Below are positions 7,161-10,306 of a stretch of DNA of 10,306 nucleotides, one piece after another. A program made the position numbers and the translations under genes. The notes under the pieces were generated by a model. It was given only the letters and a program-made list of their open reading frames with translations, was not told the DNA's origin and made no database searches. This DNA comes from DATKMG01 sp035541995 (GTDB lineage Bacteria > Acidobacteriota > Terriglobia > Versatilivoradales > Versatilivoraceae): assembly GCA_035541995.1 (NCBI GenBank), contig DATKMG010000817.1, forward strand, positions 1 through 10,306, written 5' to 3'. The first letter of the stretch is position 1. Each line of letters starts with the position of its first letter.

Positions 7161-8468
7161 ATGTCTGCGGTAGCTGCAGCCATTTCGACGGTACCAGCAC
7201 AGGTTCTCGACCTCCGGCTCGAGCGCGCAAAGCCTAACGTGCGGCGCTTTGCCATGCTGACCATCCCACTCGCGCTCTTGCTGCTCAGCTTCAAGATCTA
7301 CAACATCGAGCAGCCTGCCTTTTTCACCCTCGCCTGTCTCGCTTTTGGGGGCTTCGCCATCTCTTATTGGCTACCATTTCGCCACAAGGAGTGGTTTCTA
7401 ATTCTGCTTTCGCTGGGCGGGGCCTATGCCCTTCTGAGCCCTATCACAGCTAGCCTATTAATCGCAGCCGGGTTGTTGTTGTTCGGCATAGTCCGCATTG
7501 GACTTGAGTTTCGTTGGCGGGTATTGGCACTTCTCATAGTCCTATGTGGGTTCACATACTATCGCGCTACCGTCCGTTCTAGCCGTCTAGGGGACTTCTG
7601 GCCTGTGCTGGGCGCGATGTTCATGTTTCGCATGATCATCTATCTCTACGATCTGAAACATCAAGAAGGCCGGCCCAGCTTAAAGGAATTCCTCAGCTAT
7701 TTTTTCCTTTTGCCCAACTACTATTTCCTGCTCTTTCCGGTGGTTGATTTTCAAACTTTTCGCAGGGGATATTTTCAGCGTGACATTCACTCCATTGCCC
7801 AGCAAGGTGTCTGGTGGATCTTCCGAGGCACTACTCATCTTTTACTTTATCGGTTGATTTACCAGATGCAAGGGAGATTCACACCGCCAAGCGTCTCCGT
7901 AACTGCAGCTATAGTGGTAAAGATTGTTGCCTGCTATCTGCTCTACCTTCGGGTTTCGGGACAGTTTCATATCATTGCCGGCATGTTGTGCCTGTTCGGC
8001 TATGACATGCCGGAGACCAACCATCGTTACTTCCTGGCGCACAGCATCAATGATCTGTGGCGGCGCATGAACATCTATTGGAAAGATTTCATGGTGAAGA
8101 TCGTTTACCTGCCGGCCTACTTCAAGCTTCGGCGCCGGGGTGCACTGCGGGCAGAGCTGATCTCTACCATGTTGGTGGTCGCGGCAACATACTTCCTGCA
8201 CGCCTATCAGTTCTTCTGGCTCAAGGGCAAGCTTCGCCTGACGGTGAATGATGCCCTCTTCTGGCTCATCCTGGGAAGCCTGATGATGGTAAACGTCTGG
8301 ATCGAATTCAGGAATCGGAATCGTCCTATTCGCCCAGGGTGGGGCCTACGCTTTCGTACTGCCCTGCAAATCGCAGCAACATTCGCCTTTGTTGCTCTGC
8401 TGTGGTCCATGTGGAGTGCCGACAGCCTCACAGAATGGTTTCATTTCCTGCGGAGCGGCAACATCTGA
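7161..8468 (+). CDS. MBOAT-family membrane-bound O-acyltransferase (DltB/AlgI-like)
   Basis: A 435-residue polytopic inner-membrane protein with roughly ten hydrophobic segments. MBOAT enzymes move acyl groups onto an acceptor; DltB and AlgI use the channel through the membrane to acylate exported polymers. The MBOAT signature is visible as SINDLWRRMNIYWKDFMVK at about residues 295-313, matching the SI-x-(D/E)-FWRRWHI-S motif but with Asn304 where His is usual. It is followed by AATYFLHAYQFFW, with H347 as the candidate catalytic histidine; the usual context is GLWHG. The N-terminal 30 residues are unusually soluble. The ATG at 7161 has only a distant GAAAGG signal, so the start is less certain; M32 is an alternative. 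Its TGA overlaps the ATG of the SGNH gene by one base, implying translational coupling. It is divergent from DltB and AlgI proper, so the acyl group and acceptor are open. Confidence 0.87.
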   Translation: MSAVAAAISTVPAQVLDLRLERAKPNVRRFAMLTIPLALLLLSFKIYNIEQPAFFTLACLAFGGFAISYWLPFRHKEWFLILLSLGGAYALLSPITASLLIAAGLLLFGIVRIGLEFRWRVLALLIVLCGFTYYRATVRSSRLGDFWPVLGAMFMFRMIIYLYDLKHQEGRPSLKEFLSYFFLLPNYYFLLFPVVDFQTFRRGYFQRDIHSIAQQGVWWIFRGTTHLLLYRLIYQMQGRFTPPSVSVTAAIVVKIVACYLLYLRVSGQFHIIAGMLCLFGYDMPETNHRYFLAHSINDLWRRMNIYWKDFMVKIVYLPAYFKLRRRGALRAELISTMLVVAATYFLHAYQFFWLKGKLRLTVNDALFWLILGSLMMVNVWIEFRNRNRPIRPGWGLRFRTALQIAATFAFVALLWSMWSADSLTEWFHFLRSGNI

Positions 8469-9604
8469 TGGAGCTGCGGTTTGGTACCCGACGAGTCGGA
8501 GCAGGCGAGGGTGACGACTTCGTACGAAACTTCGTCATCATGCTGGCGCTTATCCTTGGCTTGTTAAGCTTGAATCTGCTCCCCAGAATAGCGGGACGTG
8601 GTCAAAATCGCCTGCGCATTCAAAAAGTTGTGGGCGAGATGAAGAACGGCGACCTGAACCGCGAGGACTTTGACGCCCTGACAGCCGGCTATTATGAGGG
8701 GCTTCAAAAGAACGCTGGCCACCTGGGACTGCCCGTAGAGAGAGACGACGTCCGCTTTAGCGATGACTTCCTGCTCTACGAATTCAGGCCGAATGTAAGC
8801 CGGCGGTACCCCGCTGGGATGAGGATTACGAACAGCCTTGGGATGCCAAACGCCGAATACGGCTACCTGAAGCCTCCCCACACCCGCCGCATTGCTCTTT
8901 TTGGAGATTCACTTTCTGTGGGGCCGTTCGGACACGACTACGTCGCGTTACTGGAAGAGCGCCTGAACCAGGCCAACCTGACACCTGAGATCCAGCGATA
9001 CGAGATCCTCAACTTCTCAGTTTACGGATATAACGTTCTGCAGATGATGGACTTGGCGCTTTACGTCGCTCCGAAATTCCATCCCGATGTGTATCTGGTG
9101 ACGTTGACCCACATCCAGGCGGGAGGCAAGAAGGCTTCCACCGCTCTTCACCTGTCAAGATTAGTGTTGGAAGGGATCGACCTGAAATATGATTTTCTCA
9201 AGCAGGTGGCGACGCAGGCAAGCATACAGCCGAGCGACCACATGAATGCATTGATGAGAAAGCTCTCACCGTTTCATTTTCAGATGACAAGATGGGCCTT
9301 GGAAAAAATTAGGGATCAGGCCACCGCCGAAGGGGCCCAGATGATTATCGTTTTGGTGCCGGGCCCCATACCTCCTGACGTTGAGGCCCAGGCCTTTGAC
9401 GACATCCTCCCAACTGTTGACAGCATTGGCGTTCCGGTCATCGACCTCCGAGATACATTCAGGGGCAAGAATTTGGCGAACCTCCAGGTCGAGTACGGTG
9501 TGGATGTTCATCCCAATCAGCAGGGCCATGAAATCATTTTCGAAAGTCTCTATCGGGCCATCCAACAAGATCCGAAATCTTCAGCGGCTCTGTTGGGGCA
9601 GTAA
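8468..9604 (+). CDS. Membrane-anchored SGNH/GDSL-family protein (DltD/AlgJ/AlgX-like role)
   Basis: A 378-residue protein with a single N-terminal membrane anchor (about residues 18-39, FVRNFVIMLALILGLLSLNL) and a large, presumably periplasmic, SGNH domain. The nucleophile block is IALFGDSLSVG, with Ser148. The Gly block is NFSVYGYN and the C-terminal block DVHPNQQGHEI, giving Asp346 and His348. The usual GxND block is replaced by TLTHIQAGG, so the oxyanion Asn is not obvious. The start at 8468 overlaps the MBOAT stop (TGATG); longer in-frame starts such as 8339 would lie deep inside the MBOAT gene and would precede the anchor with improbable sequence. Anchored SGNH proteins next to MBOAT genes typically complete the acyl transfer or de-acylate intermediates, as DltD, AlgJ and AlgX do. 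A simple secreted esterase is the alternative. Confidence 0.88.
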   Translation: MELRFGTRRVGAGEGDDFVRNFVIMLALILGLLSLNLLPRIAGRGQNRLRIQKVVGEMKNGDLNREDFDALTAGYYEGLQKNAGHLGLPVERDDVRFSDDFLLYEFRPNVSRRYPAGMRITNSLGMPNAEYGYLKPPHTRRIALFGDSLSVGPFGHDYVALLEERLNQANLTPEIQRYEILNFSVYGYNVLQMMDLALYVAPKFHPDVYLVTLTHIQAGGKKASTALHLSRLVLEGIDLKYDFLKQVATQASIQPSDHMNALMRKLSPFHFQMTRWALEKIRDQATAEGAQMIIVLVPGPIPPDVEAQAFDDILPTVDSIGVPVIDLRDTFRGKNLANLQVEYGVDVHPNQQGHEIIFESLYRAIQQDPKSSAALLGQ

Positions 9605-9620
9605 ATGCAAAGACCCCATA

Positions 9621-9627
9621 AAGGTGG
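9621..9627 (+). promoter_or_regulatory. Ribosome binding site choosing the ACP start
   Basis: AAGGTGG lies 10 nt before the ATG at 9638. The earlier in-frame ATG at 9605 has no such signal and would add an unlikely MQRPHKGG segment, so 9638 is preferred. Confidence 0.5.
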
Positions 9628-9637
9628 AACTTACACA

Positions 9638-9892
9638 ATGGATGAAACAAAACAGGAGATTCGGCAGTTTCTATCTGAGATCCTGCCGAGCGGGAAAATG
9701 GCAAGCGTGAGTGACGACACGCCGTTGCGCACTAGCGGAATCCTGGACTCCACTGCGCTGCTGCAACTGGTGGGAATGGTCGAAGAGAAGTTCGGCATCG
9801 AAGTGTCTGCCTATGACGCCGGCATTGAAAACTTCGATCGTATCAATGATATTGCGGCCTTCGTCCAACGGAAGAAAGCGGCGAAAGCGTGA
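9638..9892 (+). CDS. Acyl carrier protein (dedicated, DltC/type II-like)
   Basis: An 84-residue four-helix carrier protein. The phosphopantetheine attachment site is GILDSTALLQLV with Ser38, preceded by TPLRTSG and followed by VEEKFGIEV, the standard helix II layout. The FDRINDIAAFV segment forms the last helix. Length and acidity fit an ACP. The DST attachment motif and the GILDS context are closer to stand-alone or Dlt-type carriers than to the fatty-acid AcpP motif DSLD. It begins 33 nt after the SGNH gene, inside a run of MBOAT, SGNH and carrier genes, so it probably presents the acyl group that the MBOAT protein transfers. It needs a phosphopantetheinyl transferase and an acyl-activating enzyme, neither of which is in the window. 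The family call is secure; the partner assignment is inferred from neighbourhood. Confidence 0.92.
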   Translation: MDETKQEIRQFLSEILPSGKMASVSDDTPLRTSGILDSTALLQLVGMVEEKFGIEVSAYDAGIENFDRINDIAAFVQRKKAAKA

Positions 9893-9932
9893 TATCGCCA
9901 TTTAATATGGTCCGGCTCAGGGTGAGAGAGTA

Positions 9933-10306
9933 TTGATCGTCGACTTCCATACCCACGTAGGTCACCGGCGGTTCTGGAATCCGAAAATCGTCGAAGAATT
10001 TACACGTCTGAGCCCTTCCTTTGTGGAGTCAATGGATACGCTGATGACTCCCGAGAAGCTCATCGAGTTCTTCAAAAGCCAGGGCATCGACCACGCTGTC
10101 TGCATTGCCGACAACTCCGCCGTCACCGGATGTGTACCTAACGATTTCGTCCTCGACTTTTGTAAAGGTCATTCGGAGCTGATTCCCTTCTGTTCCGTCA
10201 ATCCTCACGATCCCGATATCACCGAGGTAATGGTGCCTTACGTACAGCGCCATCGCATCGGCGGCTTCAAGTTCTTTCCGACCTATCAATATTTCTATCC
10301 CAACGA
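9933..10306 (+). CDS. Amidohydrolase-2 family (PF04909-type) metal-dependent enzyme, C-terminus cut by window edge
   Basis: The visible 124 residues read MIVDFHTHVGH at the start, with the metal-binding HxH (H6, H8), and later GIDHAVCIA, LIPFCSVNPHD and IGGFKFFPTYQYFYPN. This is the beta-alpha pattern of the TIM-barrel amidohydrolase-2 superfamily, which includes decarboxylases of aromatic acids (ACMS and gamma-resorcylate type) as well as hydrolases. The start is a TTG with GAGAG 2-7 nt upstream; an in-frame TAA at 9903-9905 rules out longer forms and no ATG exists before the HxH motif. It starts 40 nt after the ACP gene and is probably in the same operon. The remaining metal ligands and any clue to substrate lie beyond the window. 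Together with the Rieske oxygenase it hints at processing of an aromatic or carboxylated group. Confidence 0.88.
   Translation, partial: MIVDFHTHVGHRRFWNPKIVEEFTRLSPSFVESMDTLMTPEKLIEFFKSQGIDHAVCIADNSAVTGCVPNDFVLDFCKGHSELIPFCSVNPHDPDITEVMVPYVQRHRIGGFKFFPTYQYFYPN

Noticed and set aside
8339..8467. Longer start for the SGNH gene, adding 43 residues.
   Set aside because: The extra residues read like an out-of-frame translation of the MBOAT 3' end. The ATG at 8468, overlapping the MBOAT stop and just before a clean membrane anchor, is far more likely.
1..10306. Search for CRISPR arrays, tRNA or rRNA genes, insertion sequences and phage genes.
   Set aside because: No regularly spaced direct repeats, RNA gene signatures, transposase motifs or terminal inverted repeats were found by eye.

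Overview
The window looks like part of a surface- or exopolysaccharide (EPS) locus from a Gram-negative-type bacterium with a moderately GC-rich genome. A UpxY-like NusG paralogue at the head of the gene run, a DUF5060/apiosidase-like glycoside hydrolase, a parallel beta-helix protein and frequent non-ATG starts would fit an Acidobacteriota-like soil organism. That assignment is an inference from gene style, not something the sequence proves.

Layout. At the left edge, on the minus strand, lies the N-terminal two thirds of a non-hydrolysing UDP-GlcNAc 2-epimerase (wecB family), cut by the window end. A gene-poor stretch of about 540 bases (763-1299) follows; it carries a plausible forward promoter and would give a leader of about 400 nt. 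All remaining genes are on the plus strand: a UpxY/NusG-like antiterminator (1300-1860), an exported DUF5060 glycoside hydrolase (1945-3633), an exported right-handed beta-helix protein (3664-5349, with an anomalous C-terminal tail), and a DUF218/YdcF-type membrane protein (5135-5809). After a 182-base gap holding a candidate internal promoter come a Rieske non-heme iron oxygenase (5992-7119), an MBOAT-family membrane O-acyltransferase (7161-8468), a membrane-anchored SGNH/GDSL protein (8468-9604), an acyl carrier protein (9638-9892) and the start of an amidohydrolase-2 family enzyme (9933 to beyond the right edge).

How the parts may work together. WecB would make UDP-ManNAc for a surface glycan, and the UpxY-like protein would promote transcription through the long operon. 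The glycoside hydrolase and beta-helix protein would act on the glycan outside the cytoplasm. The second block (MBOAT, N-anchored SGNH protein, dedicated carrier protein) has the same parts list as DltB/DltD/DltC of teichoic acid D-alanylation, and overlaps that of alginate acetylation (AlgI with AlgJ/AlgX). I infer a carrier-protein-fed system that moves an acyl group across the inner membrane onto a glycan or other exported acceptor. The accompanying Rieske oxygenase and amidohydrolase-2 enzyme suggest that the acyl group is unusual, possibly oxidised or aromatic. No acyl-activating ligase (DltA equivalent) is seen; it would be expected just beyond the right edge. This cassette is the most interesting feature of the window.
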